A stretch of 16,352 nt of DNA from Ferruginibacter sp. (GTDB lineage Bacteria > Bacteroidota > Bacteroidia > Chitinophagales > Chitinophagaceae). The translations under genes and the position numbers were made by a program. The stretch spans positions 1 through 16,352 of the forward strand of contig JANXTN010000256.1 in assembly GCA_025352435.1 (NCBI GenBank), given 5' to 3'. Below the pieces are notes generated by a model. The model did no database searches. It saw only the letters and a list, made by a program, of their open reading frames with translations, and was not told the DNA's origin. Of the stretch, positions 1-8,178 are shown piece after piece (position 1 is the first letter of the stretch; every line of letters begins with the position of its first letter).

Positions 1-572
1 TCACTCTGTGCATTTGCAAATTCTGCACGGGTATCTACAATTGTTTGCACAAGTGATTTCTCATCTTTAAAAAACTCAATTACTTCATTTATATGTGTAA
101 CACCGAATACCTTTAAATTGTTTACCATCGCAGCTTCACGAGCATTTGCTGCAGGCAATATCAACCCTACAAAACCTTCTTTGCGGGCTTGTATAGCAAT
201 TGGCAATGCGCCTTTTATTGGTCTAACCTCACCGTCCAAACTTAGCTCACCCATTATTACAAATTTTTCCAAGCGCTCAGAATTTTCAATTTGTTCTGTT
301 GCACCAAGAGTACCAATGGCAATAGGTAAATCAAAAGCAGAACCTGTTTTTTTAATATCTGCGGGGGCAAGATTTACAACAAGTTTTGTACGAGGCATGT
401 AATAATGATTGCTCTTTATTGCACTCTCTACCCGTTGCAAACTTTCTTTAACTGCATTATCAGGTAGCCCTACTATAAAATAATGTTGCCCCTGGTTTGT
501 TACATTTACTTCTACTGTTATCGTTATAGCTTCTACACCATAAACAGCACTACCAAAGGTTTTTACAAGCAT
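1..572 (-). CDS. comM: YifB/ComM family Mg-chelatase-like AAA ATPase, N-terminal part (partial)
   Basis: About 190 residues of the N-terminal domain are present; the AAA+ ATPase core and C-terminus lie beyond the left window edge. The protein starts MLVKTFGSAVYGVEA and contains the family's N-terminal signatures: FIVGLPDNAVKES near residue 33, PADIKKTGSAFDLPIAIG near residues 69-86 and a GELSLDGEVRP block near residue 109. In this family the N-terminal Lon-substrate-like fold precedes a hexameric helicase domain. ComM drives branch migration during natural transformation, while other YifB proteins have no settled role. The start is an ATG at 570-572 after the purine-rich stretch AGAGAATAA. 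There is no stop within the window. The open frame, conserved motifs and start make the family call firm; whether the cell is naturally competent cannot be told from here. Confidence 0.93.
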   Translation of the reverse strand, partial: MLVKTFGSAVYGVEAITITVEVNVTNQGQHYFIVGLPDNAVKESLQRVESAIKSNHYYMPRTKLVVNLAPADIKKTGSAFDLPIAIGTLGATEQIENSERLEKFVIMGELSLDGEVRPIKGALPIAIQARKEGFVGLILPAANAREAAMVNNLKVFGVTHINEVIEFFKDEKSLVQTIVDTRAEFANAQS

Positions 573-610
573 TTATTCTCTAATTTTTTTGGGAAGATAG
601 TAAAAAAATA

Positions 611-626
611 CCTTTAATTTTTAAGG
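611..626 (-). terminator. Weak possible terminator upstream of the comM-like gene
   Basis: Read on the minus strand, an AT-rich imperfect hairpin (CCTT...AAGG ends with two more inner A/T pairs) is followed directly by TATTTTTTTA (plus-strand A run at 602-608). It lies about 190 bp beyond the stop of the AI-2E family gene and just before the comM-like start, so it could end read-through from the signalling genes. The stem is short and AT-rich, so this is a weak call. Confidence 0.22.
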
Positions 627-725
627 CTGGCGACTAGGGTCTGTTGTGCTATTTTCAACAGTTGTTTCTGAGTCGGTTCCCGCCTGTACAGCGTCGGCGG
701 GGTGGGTGTAGTAGTGCCGCTTCAA
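621..725. other. GC-richer structured intergenic island, possible repeat or gene relic
   Basis: This stretch between two minus-strand genes is visibly GC-richer than its AT-rich surroundings. It holds two hairpins: CTGTTG (641-646) with CAACAG (656-661) around a 9-nt loop, and CCCGCC (679-684) with GGCGGG (696-701) around an 11-nt loop containing the palindrome TGTACA. On the minus strand a 34-codon frame runs from TTG at 725 to TAA at 621; its peptide is low-complexity and Thr/Ser-rich (for example HPADAVQAGTDSETTVENS). I do not recognise a function. It may be a dispersed intergenic repeat, a remnant of a mobile element or an untranslated structured RNA. The structure is seen; the interpretation is inference. 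Confidence 0.35.
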
Positions 726-812
726 GTTTATTTTAATTACAAATCTTTCTTTGCGGCAATTACTTCAGTGCATCCGGCATGCCTTCAACAAAAAATCCTT
801 TGTCAACTTTTA

Positions 813-1949
813 TTATGTACTTGGGGTTGCATCAGTAAGTGCAGTTTCTTTTTTTACAGGAGCGCCATTTGGGTACATCATATTTTGAATGCGCTGGCTC
901 ATGAGTTTGTCATCTTCAAATTTATTTACCCAAAAAACTTCGTAGTAAGCTTTGATAATTCCAGTAAGCGGAGTAGCCAACAACAAGCCTATAAATCCAA
1001 ATGCCACACCCATTGCCATAACGGCAAAGAGTATAGAAACCGGATGTATTTTCATGGTATTAGAACGAACTTTTGGCATTATAAAATCTGCCATTAACTC
1101 GTCTGAAGCCAGGTAAAAAACTGTCACCCAAATTGCAGTGGTTCCATTTACTGAAAGCGCTATTAATATCGGCGGAATAGCTTTTATAAAAAAACCTATG
1201 CGTGGAATAAACTCTGTGAAAAATGCCAAAGCTCCCCATACAAAAGCACCCGGCACACCCATCACCTGAAGAAATATTGTTGCTGCAACTGCATTGATAA
1301 TACCGCCAATTAATATAGATTTCATCCAGCCTCTTATCATAAATGAAATACGGGTAAAAGCCACAGTGGCTTTATCACGCTTGACAGGTGGAAAACTTAA
1401 AAGATACAATTCAAACAGCGGTTTTGGACTTGTAACCATGTAAGCAACCATGCTGATGAATACAATAACAACAAGCAATTGAGCTAATATAGAGAGAGAC
1501 AATGACCCAACCTGCATTAAAGTTTTTGGAATAGACGGAAGGAGAGAAGAAAGCTTTGCAGGGTCAAGCTTAATTTCTTTTTGAAGGTCGGGATAGTTGG
1601 TAAACCAGGAACTTACGGTTTCTGATGCTTGTGTAGCATAGGATGGAATGTTCCTTATTAATACGGATATCTGATCATTAATTTTTGGTCCCACAAAAAC
1701 ACCTATGGAAATAAATGATAGTAGAATTATAATAAACACAATAGTAGTAGCCCAACCTCTTTTTATATTCCTTTTTTCCAAATTTATCACCGGGCCATTT
1801 ATAGCAACTGCCAGAACAAATGCAAACAGTAGCAGCAGTACAACACTTATCATTTTATAAATTAAAAACAATAACATTACAACACCTGCGGCTAAAAAAA
1901 TAGCTTTCGCAAGTTGTTTATAAAGGTTGTTAGATTTTAAATCATCCAC
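813..1949 (-). CDS. AI-2E family (PerM/YdiK-like) transporter
   Basis: A 378-residue polytopic inner-membrane protein of the AI-2E/PerM superfamily, whose members include quorum-signal exporters and Na+/H+ antiporters; the substrate here is unknown. Hydrophobic segments lie around residues 13-30, 33-51, 67-87, 150-172, 211-230, 235-268 and 303-333. The hydrophilic stretch at 88-148, between the third and fourth segments, is the usual position of the family's extracytoplasmic domain. The conserved C-terminal family blocks are present: TEFIPRIGFFIKAIPP (245-260), a MPKV...HP segment (291-302) and MGVAFGFIGLLLATPL (313-328). The last 35 residues are polar. The start is GTG; an overlapping ATG is out of frame. 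Its start lies 26 bp after the stop of the histidine kinase gene on the same strand, so the two are probably co-transcribed and the transporter may be an output or partner of that sensor. Confidence 0.9.
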   Translation of the reverse strand: MDDLKSNNLYKQLAKAIFLAAGVVMLLFLIYKMISVVLLLLFAFVLAVAINGPVINLEKRNIKRGWATTIVFIIILLSFISIGVFVGPKINDQISVLIRNIPSYATQASETVSSWFTNYPDLQKEIKLDPAKLSSLLPSIPKTLMQVGSLSLSILAQLLVVIVFISMVAYMVTSPKPLFELYLLSFPPVKRDKATVAFTRISFMIRGWMKSILIGGIINAVAATIFLQVMGVPGAFVWGALAFFTEFIPRIGFFIKAIPPILIALSVNGTTAIWVTVFYLASDELMADFIMPKVRSNTMKIHPVSILFAVMAMGVAFGFIGLLLATPLTGIIKAYYEVFWVNKFEDDKLMSQRIQNMMYPNGAPVKKETALTDATPST

Positions 1950-1975
1950 GCTGGTGAGGGTTTAAGCTGTAGTTT

Positions 1976-4375
1976 TTAATCATTCTTCTTAAAAGGTAAA
2001 TTTATGTAGAAACATGTACCTACATAATTTTTAGATGTTGCAATAATATTTCCGCCGTGATTTTCTACTATTTTTTTACATAAGGCCAGGCCTATGCCGG
2101 TACCTTCATATTCAGATTTTGTATGCAACCGTTGAAAAATAGTAAAAATTTTATCGCTGAATATTTCTTCAAACCCAATACCATTATCACAAAATGAAAT
2201 CTGAATGTAATCTGCATTTATATCAAGCACTTGGTATTTTACTTTTTGTTCTGATGTCATTTCATTTGAAGAAATCTTAATTACAGGAGGCTCATCTTTT
2301 TTAGAAAATTTAAGTGCATTGCTTATGAGGTTGTGAAAAAGCTGAGTCATCTGTAATGGAATGGCAAGTATAACAGGTAATGTATCTATTAATATTTCAG
2401 CATTTTTTTTGTTGATTTCTTCTTCAAAATCTTCAAGTAAATTTTTTAGAATTGAGTTAAGATCCGTTTTTATAAATTCTTTGTTGTGCCTGTTAGTGCC
2501 GGAAAATTCCAGTAAATCATTTATAAGCATGGACATTCTTTTTGCAGAACTGTTTATTTTCTGCAAATAATCTTTACTGCCATCAGGTAAATTCTCGTCG
2601 TATTTTTCACTAATTCTGTTGGTGAATGTCATTATTTTTCTTAGCGGTTCCTGCAGGTCGTGGCTGGCAATATATGCAAACTGACTTAGTTCTTCATTTG
2701 ATCTTTTAAGGTCTATGTTTAATGTAACCAATTGTTCCGTGCGCTCTGCAACCTTGTTCTCCAACTCTGTAGTAAAATTCTTTTGATCGTGAATGTCTGC
2801 ACAAGTTCCAAACCATTGTGTTATTTCACCCTCTTCATTTTTATAAGGCAGACTTTTACCTAAAAACCAGCGATACTTTTCTGTATTGCCGTTCTTTAAA
2901 CGGTATTCGATAGAATATGAAATGCCTGTTGTTAATGCATTTTTCCAGGCTGTATTTACTCTTTCCAAATCATCAGGATGAAATGCGGGCATCCAGCTTT
3001 CATCTCCGTAATTTTTATCAAAACCGGTGTATTCATACCAGCGTTGATTATAATAATCTATATATCCATCGGGCCTTGCTGTCCATATTATCTGAGGGCT
3101 CATATCTGCAAGCCGTTTAAATTTTTCTTCACTGGTTTGTAAAATCTCTCTGGCATTCACCTGTTCTGTTACGTCGTTTGCATAAACAAGAATTCCTTCA
3201 GATTCTTTTGCGGCGTTTAGAATAGGTTGATAAATGAATGTGACCAAAATATGCTCGGGACCTTTGCCTCTATCTATTGACACGGGTAATTCTTTACCTA
3301 CAAATTTTTTTTGACTTTTATATACATCATCCAATAGTTCAAAAAAGCCTTGTCCTTCCACTTCAGGTAAAGCTTCTCTTACAGTTTTCCCTTTTATATT
3401 TCGATTGCCTACAAGTTCTAAATAAAGAGGGTTTGCAATTTCAAAAATGTGTTCAGGGCCACGCAGTACGCAAAATATGGCAGGCGCTTCCATAAAAAAA
3501 TCATGCAACAGTCTTCTTTCATCTTCTTTTTTTCTGTTTATTTCTTCCTCTGCTTTTTTGCGTTCAGATATATTTGTGATGGAACCTACGTACCCTATAA
3601 AATTTTTAGAAGAATCAAAAGCGGGTTGCCCTGTTGCAAGACACCAAATTTCTTTTTCATTGATCTGCATTCTGTATTCCAGTTCAAAAACTGATTTCCT
3701 TTCGAAACTTGTACTGAAAACCTTTTTTACATTTTCTATGTCATTAGTATGAATGGTGTTTATCCACTTTTCTGTAACATCTTCATCGGAATTCAAACCA
3801 GTCCATTCATACCAGGTCGGACTCATATAACTTATGTTCGCCTGTTTATCGGCCATCCACAAAATAACAGGAGAAGCCGTAAGTAAATTTTTATAAAATT
3901 CTTCCTGTTTTATAAATTCATCTGACTGCGATTTAATTTTGTTATATAGCGCTTCATTTTTTAAATACATTTCTTTCAACTCCTCCACATCAGTTCTCAC
4001 ATTATTGTTCACGTCGTGGGTTAAAATTTTAGCTTCTACTTCCTGAAGCAAAAAAAATAATTCCTCTGCAATCTTTTCCATTTCATCAAGTCCTCTTCGA
4101 GATTGTTCTACTTTACCCTCATTGTAAAGATTTATCAGCTTTCGGGCTACCTCATGAATTTGCTGATGAACTTTTTCAAGTTCATGCAGCTCAGGTACAT
4201 TGTTGAATGTTGCTAGTGCATGGTTGTAAATCCATTTGCCCACCGGGCATTCAGTGTGAGATAAAACCGGATTTTCGTCTTCTAAAGCTTCTCCAAATAA
4301 AATAGAACGTAGCCTGCTTTTAAACTGAAGATGCTTTGTTTTTGCTTCCTGAAAATCAAGTTGAACATGCTGCAT
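1976..4375 (-). CDS. Soluble sensor histidine kinase, CZB-PAS-PAS-PAS-HisKA-HATPase
   Basis: A 799-residue kinase with no signal peptide or membrane segment, so probably cytoplasmic. Residues 10-115 match the chemoreceptor zinc-binding (CZB) domain: H15, C43 in CPVGKW, H70 and H74 reproduce the 3His/1Cys ligand set and its spacing (27 then 4 residues after the Cys). Three PAS domains follow at about 160-275, 290-410 and 418-535. The first and third are PAS_3-like (WYEWTG and WYEYTG, then an H-x-x-D segment), each with a PAC-like end. A short coiled coil leads to HisKA with phospho-acceptor H572 (YIASHDLQEPLR). The ATPase has an N box (HNLISNALKF, 681-690), a G1 box (DNGIGF, 730-735), an F-box region and a G2 box (GTGIGLAL, 758-765). 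The CZB suggests sensing of zinc or of oxidants such as HOCl; what the PAS domains bind is not visible. It is divergent from a lone receiver gene at 4475 and precedes an AI-2E family gene. Confidence 0.95.
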   Translation of the reverse strand: MQHVQLDFQEAKTKHLQFKSRLRSILFGEALEDENPVLSHTECPVGKWIYNHALATFNNVPELHELEKVHQQIHEVARKLINLYNEGKVEQSRRGLDEMEKIAEELFFLLQEVEAKILTHDVNNNVRTDVEELKEMYLKNEALYNKIKSQSDEFIKQEEFYKNLLTASPVILWMADKQANISYMSPTWYEWTGLNSDEDVTEKWINTIHTNDIENVKKVFSTSFERKSVFELEYRMQINEKEIWCLATGQPAFDSSKNFIGYVGSITNISERKKAEEEINRKKEDERRLLHDFFMEAPAIFCVLRGPEHIFEIANPLYLELVGNRNIKGKTVREALPEVEGQGFFELLDDVYKSQKKFVGKELPVSIDRGKGPEHILVTFIYQPILNAAKESEGILVYANDVTEQVNAREILQTSEEKFKRLADMSPQIIWTARPDGYIDYYNQRWYEYTGFDKNYGDESWMPAFHPDDLERVNTAWKNALTTGISYSIEYRLKNGNTEKYRWFLGKSLPYKNEEGEITQWFGTCADIHDQKNFTTELENKVAERTEQLVTLNIDLKRSNEELSQFAYIASHDLQEPLRKIMTFTNRISEKYDENLPDGSKDYLQKINSSAKRMSMLINDLLEFSGTNRHNKEFIKTDLNSILKNLLEDFEEEINKKNAEILIDTLPVILAIPLQMTQLFHNLISNALKFSKKDEPPVIKISSNEMTSEQKVKYQVLDINADYIQISFCDNGIGFEEIFSDKIFTIFQRLHTKSEYEGTGIGLALCKKIVENHGGNIIATSKNYVGTCFYINLPFKKND

Positions 4376-4448
4376 AAATCGTTAGTGTCTTTAAAATTGT
4401 TCAATATGATTTAAGGTATTGCATCAAAACTTCTGCCAAAAAAATGAT

Positions 4449-4456
4449 TATATTTA
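4449..4456 (+). promoter_or_regulatory. Candidate -7 box for the receiver gene
   Basis: TATATTTA matches the Bacteroidota -7 consensus TAnnTTTG except for its last base and ends 18 bp before the ATG at 4475. No TTG sits at the usual 17-23 bp upstream (the nearest is at 4419-4421, 27 bp away), so the match is only half of a promoter. The 99-bp gap must also carry the promoter of the divergent kinase, for which I saw no clear box. Confidence 0.28.
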
Positions 4457-4474
4457 CATTTCTAAAATTTCGAT

Positions 4475-4861
4475 ATGTTCAAAAGTCACATAGTAATGCT
4501 CGTTGATGATGATGAGGATGACCGTGAATTTTTTTGTGAAGCAGTAGATAATATTGACAAATCACTTAAATGTGTGAAACTTGAGAACGGTGAAAAGGCC
4601 TTGCAATACCTCAAAAACGAAGAGTATCCAATGCCCGACTATATTTTTTTAGATTTAAACATGCCTAGGCTTGATGGAAAAGAATGCCTTGTTGAAATAA
4701 AAAAAATAGATCATTTAAAGCAAGTACCTGTTATCATTTATACAACATCTAACCATCCGTTAGATAAAACACAAACGCTGCAATTAGGTGCAAATGGCTT
4801 TGTACATAAACAAACAGAATTTAATAGTTTATGTATGGAATTAAAGCAATGGCTTGCATAA
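4475..4861 (+). CDS. Single-domain response regulator (CheY/Rcp1-like receiver)
   Basis: A 128-residue stand-alone receiver domain with no DNA-binding or enzymatic output. The acidic pocket is D11-D12-D13, the phospho-acceptor is D60 in FLDLNMP, the switch Thr is T90 in IIYTTS and the conserved Lys is K112 in FVHKQ, so the phosphorylation chemistry looks intact. The form, with TTSNHPLDKTQ after beta-4, resembles the Rcp1 type that partners PAS- or phytochrome-containing kinases. It is transcribed divergently from the CZB-PAS histidine kinase across 99 bp and is the obvious candidate acceptor for it. With no output domain, it probably acts by protein contact or by passing phosphate on. The start is ATG at 4475 in an AT-rich context without a Shine-Dalgarno sequence. 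Confidence 0.95.
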   Translation: MFKSHIVMLVDDDEDDREFFCEAVDNIDKSLKCVKLENGEKALQYLKNEEYPMPDYIFLDLNMPRLDGKECLVEIKKIDHLKQVPVIIYTTSNHPLDKTQTLQLGANGFVHKQTEFNSLCMELKQWLA

Positions 4862-4927
4862 AATTGTTGTCAAGCAGCATTACTTGGATGATCCAGTTCA
4901 CATACGAAGCTAGAAATTACTAATTAA

Positions 4928-4935
4928 AATATTTG
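4928..4935 (+). promoter_or_regulatory. Candidate -7 box immediately before the GNAT gene
   Basis: AATATTTG is a 7/8 match to TAnnTTTG and is identical to the box proposed before ilvE at 9632. It ends only four bases before the TTG start at 4940, so transcription would begin at or inside the first codon. No TTG lies at the expected upstream distance. Either the mRNA is essentially leaderless or the match is by chance. Confidence 0.22.
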
Positions 4936-4939
4936 CAGT

Positions 4940-5398
4940 TTGATTGTAGAGATACGAACAGCAGTTGAAACTGATATTGACATATTACTCAGTTTTGAAA
5001 AAGGAATTATAGAGGCAGAAAGGCCTTTTGACAATTCCATCAAAGAAGGTGAAACACACTATTACGATTTAATTGAAATCATCAGAGCAAAAAATGCTAA
5101 GGTGTTAGTAGCTGTAACTAATAATGAAATTGTTGGTTCAGGCTATGCAAAAATCTTATCTGCAAAGCCATACAATAAGCATAAAGAATATGCCTACCTG
5201 GGTATTATGTATGTAAAGCCTGCCTTTAGAGGAAAAGGAATTAATCAAAAAATATTAAATAGACTTGTTGAATGGGCAAAGAATAATAATCTAACAGAAG
5301 TTCGTCTTAAAGTGTATGATGAAAATATGATAGCTAAAAATTCCTATTTAAAAGCTGGTTTTAAACCAAATTTATTGGAAATGAGATTAGAAATATAG
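4940..5398 (+). CDS. GNAT family N-acetyltransferase
   Basis: A 152-residue protein with a complete GNAT fold, which transfers an acetyl group from acetyl-CoA to an amine; the substrate cannot be read from sequence. The N-terminus IRTAVETDID is the typical beta-1/alpha-1 start. The acetyl-CoA loop is YVKPAFRGKGIN (91-102), an R-x-x-G-x-N form of the usual Q/R-x-x-G-x-G/A. The C-terminal YLKAGF (136-141) is the usual motif B end. The start is TTG at 4940: an in-frame TAA lies at 4925-4927 and the first in-frame ATG is far inside the fold. The gene stands alone, 78 bp after the receiver gene and convergent with the glucosidase. Confidence 0.88.
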   Translation: MIVEIRTAVETDIDILLSFEKGIIEAERPFDNSIKEGETHYYDLIEIIRAKNAKVLVAVTNNEIVGSGYAKILSAKPYNKHKEYAYLGIMYVKPAFRGKGINQKILNRLVEWAKNNNLTEVRLKVYDENMIAKNSYLKAGFKPNLLEMRLEI

Positions 5399-5431
5399 AT
5401 TTCATATTTCATTGCCCCGCCAAGTTTTTTA

Positions 5432-5446
5432 AACTAAGCCTTAGTT
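5432..5446. repeat. Inverted repeat between convergent genes
   Basis: AACTAA and TTAGTT form a perfect 6-bp stem around a GCC loop, placed between the convergent GNAT and glucosidase stops. A T run (5425-5430) lies on its left rather than its right in the plus direction, and neither strand shows a hairpin followed by a T tract, so it is not a canonical intrinsic terminator, though it could weakly serve both genes. Confidence 0.3.
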
Positions 5447-5465
5447 ACAGACTTTAATCTTTGAA

Positions 5466-8063
5466 TTATTCACTTATCAGGTTTAACAAAAGTGCCGTCC
5501 AACCTGTTTGATGAGATGCTCCTAGACCTTTTAAAGTATTGCCATCAAAATATTCATGAAAGAGTATCAAATCATTTCCTTCATTTTTATAAAACGAATT
5601 GTATTCTGCAAACACAGGCCTCTCTTTATTTTCATCCTTTTTAAAAATACTCAGGATGCGGTCTGTAATCATATCAGCAACCTGTGTTAATGTATAATCT
5701 TTACCCGAGCCTAATGGATATTCAACCTGTAAAGAATGTCCATAAAATGCCCCGTATTTTTTTAAGGCTTTTATAAAAAGATAATTTATAGGCATCCATA
5801 CCGGGCCACGCCAGTTTGAATTTCCACCATACATGCCTGAAGTGGAATCTGCCGGGTTATATTGTATGCTGTATTCTTTGTTGTTTATAGAAATACTGTA
5901 CGGATTTTTTTCATAAAATTTAGATAGGGAACGAATACCACCGGGTGATAGAAATTCCTGTTCGTTTAAGAATACTTTTAAAAGTGTGGCAAGTTTTTCT
6001 TTGTGTACTAGCGAGAGGATCATATCATCATTATGTGGATGCTTTTCGCCGGGAAGGAATATCTTTTTTTCATTGCGATATGTTCGATACCATTGTATTC
6101 TCTTTTTAAAATCTTTTAGTTTATCGGTTTCATGTAATTCAATTACAGACACTGCAAACAGAGGCGCTAAGCCAACAACGGATCGTACTCGTAATGGTGC
6201 CACTGGGCAACCGCTAACGGCAAGTACATCATAGAAAAAATTGTCTTCCTCATTCCACAAACCAAGTTCATTTAATGCCGCAGAAATAATTACGAAATGC
6301 TCATAAAATTTTGTGGCCATATCTTCAAAGGCTTCATCGTGCATGGCAATTTCAATTGCAATATCCATCATGTTTAAAGCATACATTCCCATCCATGCGG
6401 TGCCGTCAGTTTGCTCCAACACTACATTTTTATCCAGCGGAATATTACGGTTAAATATGCTGATATTGTCTAAGCCTAAAAAACCTCCTTCAAATATATT
6501 ATTGCCGTTTGCATCTTTTCTGTTTACCCACCAGGTAAAGTTTATAATCAGTTTCTGAAAAACTTTTTTAAGGAAAATGATATCTGGTTTTTCGGTTGCT
6601 TTCTTATCAATATGATAAATTTCCAATGCTGCAAATGCATGCACGGGAGGGTTTACATCGCCAAAATCCCATTCGTAGGCCGGCAATTGCCCTGCAGGGT
6701 TCATATACCATTCCCTCATCAACAAAAGCAATTGGTTTTTTGCAAATACAGGATCTATCAACGACATAGATATAGCATGAAAAGCGCCGTCCCATGCAGC
6801 ATACCATGGATATTCCCATTTATCGGGCATAGAAATTACATCCTGATTTTTAAGTGTTGTCCATTTGGAATTTCGCCCGCATAATCTATTGCTTGTAGGC
6901 GATGCATTGCTTGTTGTCTTATTTAACCAGCGTTCAATATCCAAATGATAGAATTGCTTATTCCATAAAAGTCCTGCAAATGCAGCTCTTTGTATGGCTA
7001 CAGTTTCTTCGTCGTGTTCAGGGATAATTTTACTGTAAAATTCATCGGCTTCTCTTTTTCTTTGTTCAAAAATCTGTAAGCCTTCCTGGAAAGGATCCTG
7101 TAAAATTTTATCTGATAATCGCAGTAAAATAATTTCACTCTTTCCTGCCGGTATGGTGCGTTCGTAAACCGGTGAAAACTTTGTTCCTTCTTTTTTTTTA
7201 GCTAATTCTTTTCGGTTTTTTCCTGCAATAAGCGCATCATGAAAAGCGTCTTTTACAAAGATGGATTCGTTGGCGGTACCAAATATTTTTTCATTGTTGG
7301 TTTCGTTTTCAGTAAACAGATTTTCTTTTGTATCCTGAAAATAAAAATAATAAAGTCCTGTTCTTTCATGCGCAGCTTTTACACAGTTTGGGGCAACCAG
7401 TGATAATAATGGCTTCTCTGCCAAACTACCATATTGCCACCTATTGTAAAACCAAAGTGTGGGCAATAAAGTAACGGAAGCTGCATTAATACTGCGGTTC
7501 ACCACTTCTATCTTTATAGAAATATCGTCGCTGTCATTTTTTGCATAGGTTATAAAAACATCAAAATACTCGTTGTTATCAAAAACGCCGGTATCTAAAA
7601 TTTCATATTCAGATTCCTCTTTGCTGCGTGCAGCATTTTTATTCAACAGGTCATTGTAAGGAAATTCATTTATTGGATATTTATAGAGATACTTCATGTA
7701 ATAATGAGAAGGGACATTATCCAAATGATAGTACAATTCCTTTACATCTTCGCCGTGGTTGCCTTCATGATTGGTAAGCCCAAATAATCTTTCTTTAAGT
7801 ATAGGATCTTTACCATTCCATAAATTAACTGCAAAACAAATGTCCTGGGCACGGTCGCACAAACCTGCTATACCATCTTCACCCCATAAATATGCCCGGC
7901 TTCTGGCATGGTCGTGTGTAAAATAATTCCATGCATCTCCATCTTCACTATAATCTTCTCTCACCGTGCCCCACTGCCTTTCGCTTAGGTAAGGACCCCA
8001 TTTTTCTAAAGGAATATCTTTTAGTGCATTTTCTTCAAGGCGTTTTCCTTCTGCATTATTCAT
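5466..8063 (-). CDS. GH63-like glucosidase (MGH1-type glycoside hydrolase)
   Basis: A large, probably cytoplasmic glycoside hydrolase with an N-terminal beta-rich region and a C-terminal (alpha/alpha)6 barrel of the GH63 / mannosyl-oligosaccharide-glucosidase-like type. Numbering here is from the upstream ATG at 8096 (876 residues). Signatures are KWGPYLSERQWGTVREDYS near residues 32-50, WEYPWYAAWDGAFH (427-440) whose D436 fits the general acid, NWRGPVWMPINY (761-772), and FHEYFDG (846-852) whose E848 fits the catalytic base, followed by HQTGWTALL. These proteins are usually annotated simply as glucosidase and act on small alpha-glucosides; the natural substrate is uncertain. I place the start at the second ATG (8063), because family members begin close to MNNAEGKRL; the ATG at 8096 would add 11 residues. 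There is no signal peptide. It is divergent from a glucokinase-type gene at 8179, suggesting a shared role in glucose supply. Confidence 0.9.
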   Translation of the reverse strand: MNNAEGKRLEENALKDIPLEKWGPYLSERQWGTVREDYSEDGDAWNYFTHDHARSRAYLWGEDGIAGLCDRAQDICFAVNLWNGKDPILKERLFGLTNHEGNHGEDVKELYYHLDNVPSHYYMKYLYKYPINEFPYNDLLNKNAARSKEESEYEILDTGVFDNNEYFDVFITYAKNDSDDISIKIEVVNRSINAASVTLLPTLWFYNRWQYGSLAEKPLLSLVAPNCVKAAHERTGLYYFYFQDTKENLFTENETNNEKIFGTANESIFVKDAFHDALIAGKNRKELAKKKEGTKFSPVYERTIPAGKSEIILLRLSDKILQDPFQEGLQIFEQRKREADEFYSKIIPEHDEETVAIQRAAFAGLLWNKQFYHLDIERWLNKTTSNASPTSNRLCGRNSKWTTLKNQDVISMPDKWEYPWYAAWDGAFHAISMSLIDPVFAKNQLLLLMREWYMNPAGQLPAYEWDFGDVNPPVHAFAALEIYHIDKKATEKPDIIFLKKVFQKLIINFTWWVNRKDANGNNIFEGGFLGLDNISIFNRNIPLDKNVVLEQTDGTAWMGMYALNMMDIAIEIAMHDEAFEDMATKFYEHFVIISAALNELGLWNEEDNFFYDVLAVSGCPVAPLRVRSVVGLAPLFAVSVIELHETDKLKDFKKRIQWYRTYRNEKKIFLPGEKHPHNDDMILSLVHKEKLATLLKVFLNEQEFLSPGGIRSLSKFYEKNPYSISINNKEYSIQYNPADSTSGMYGGNSNWRGPVWMPINYLFIKALKKYGAFYGHSLQVEYPLGSGKDYTLTQVADMITDRILSIFKKDENKERPVFAEYNSFYKNEGNDLILFHEYFDGNTLKGLGASHQTGWTALLLNLISE

Positions 8064-8148
8064 AAAAAATAAATTGGTATGTTGAAAGTACAACATGTTT
8101 ATAACTGAAAATAGAAATTGATTTAGGCTATGTTGAGTTTTGTTTTCA

Positions 8149-8156
8149 TAAATTTA
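8149..8156 (+). promoter_or_regulatory. Candidate -7 box for the glucokinase gene
   Basis: TAAATTTA fits TAnnTTTG except for the last base and ends 22 bp before the ATG at 8179. Upstream TTG triplets occur (8118-8120 and 8133-8135), but at 28 and 13 bp, outside the usual 17-23 bp spacing. It sits in the region shared with the divergent glucosidase. Confidence 0.25.
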
Positions 8157-8178
8157 CCATCAAACTGAAACAAATATT

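Noticed and set aside
702..1097. Plus-strand 131-codon frame over the intergenic region and the end of the AI-2E family gene
   Set aside because: Most of it is antisense to a well supported membrane protein gene; the peptide is rich in Cys, His and Phe without any domain, as expected for a shadow frame.
8064..8096. Upstream ATG of the glucosidase
   Set aside because: Possible, but the 11 extra hydrophobic residues are not expected in the family; kept as an alternative only.
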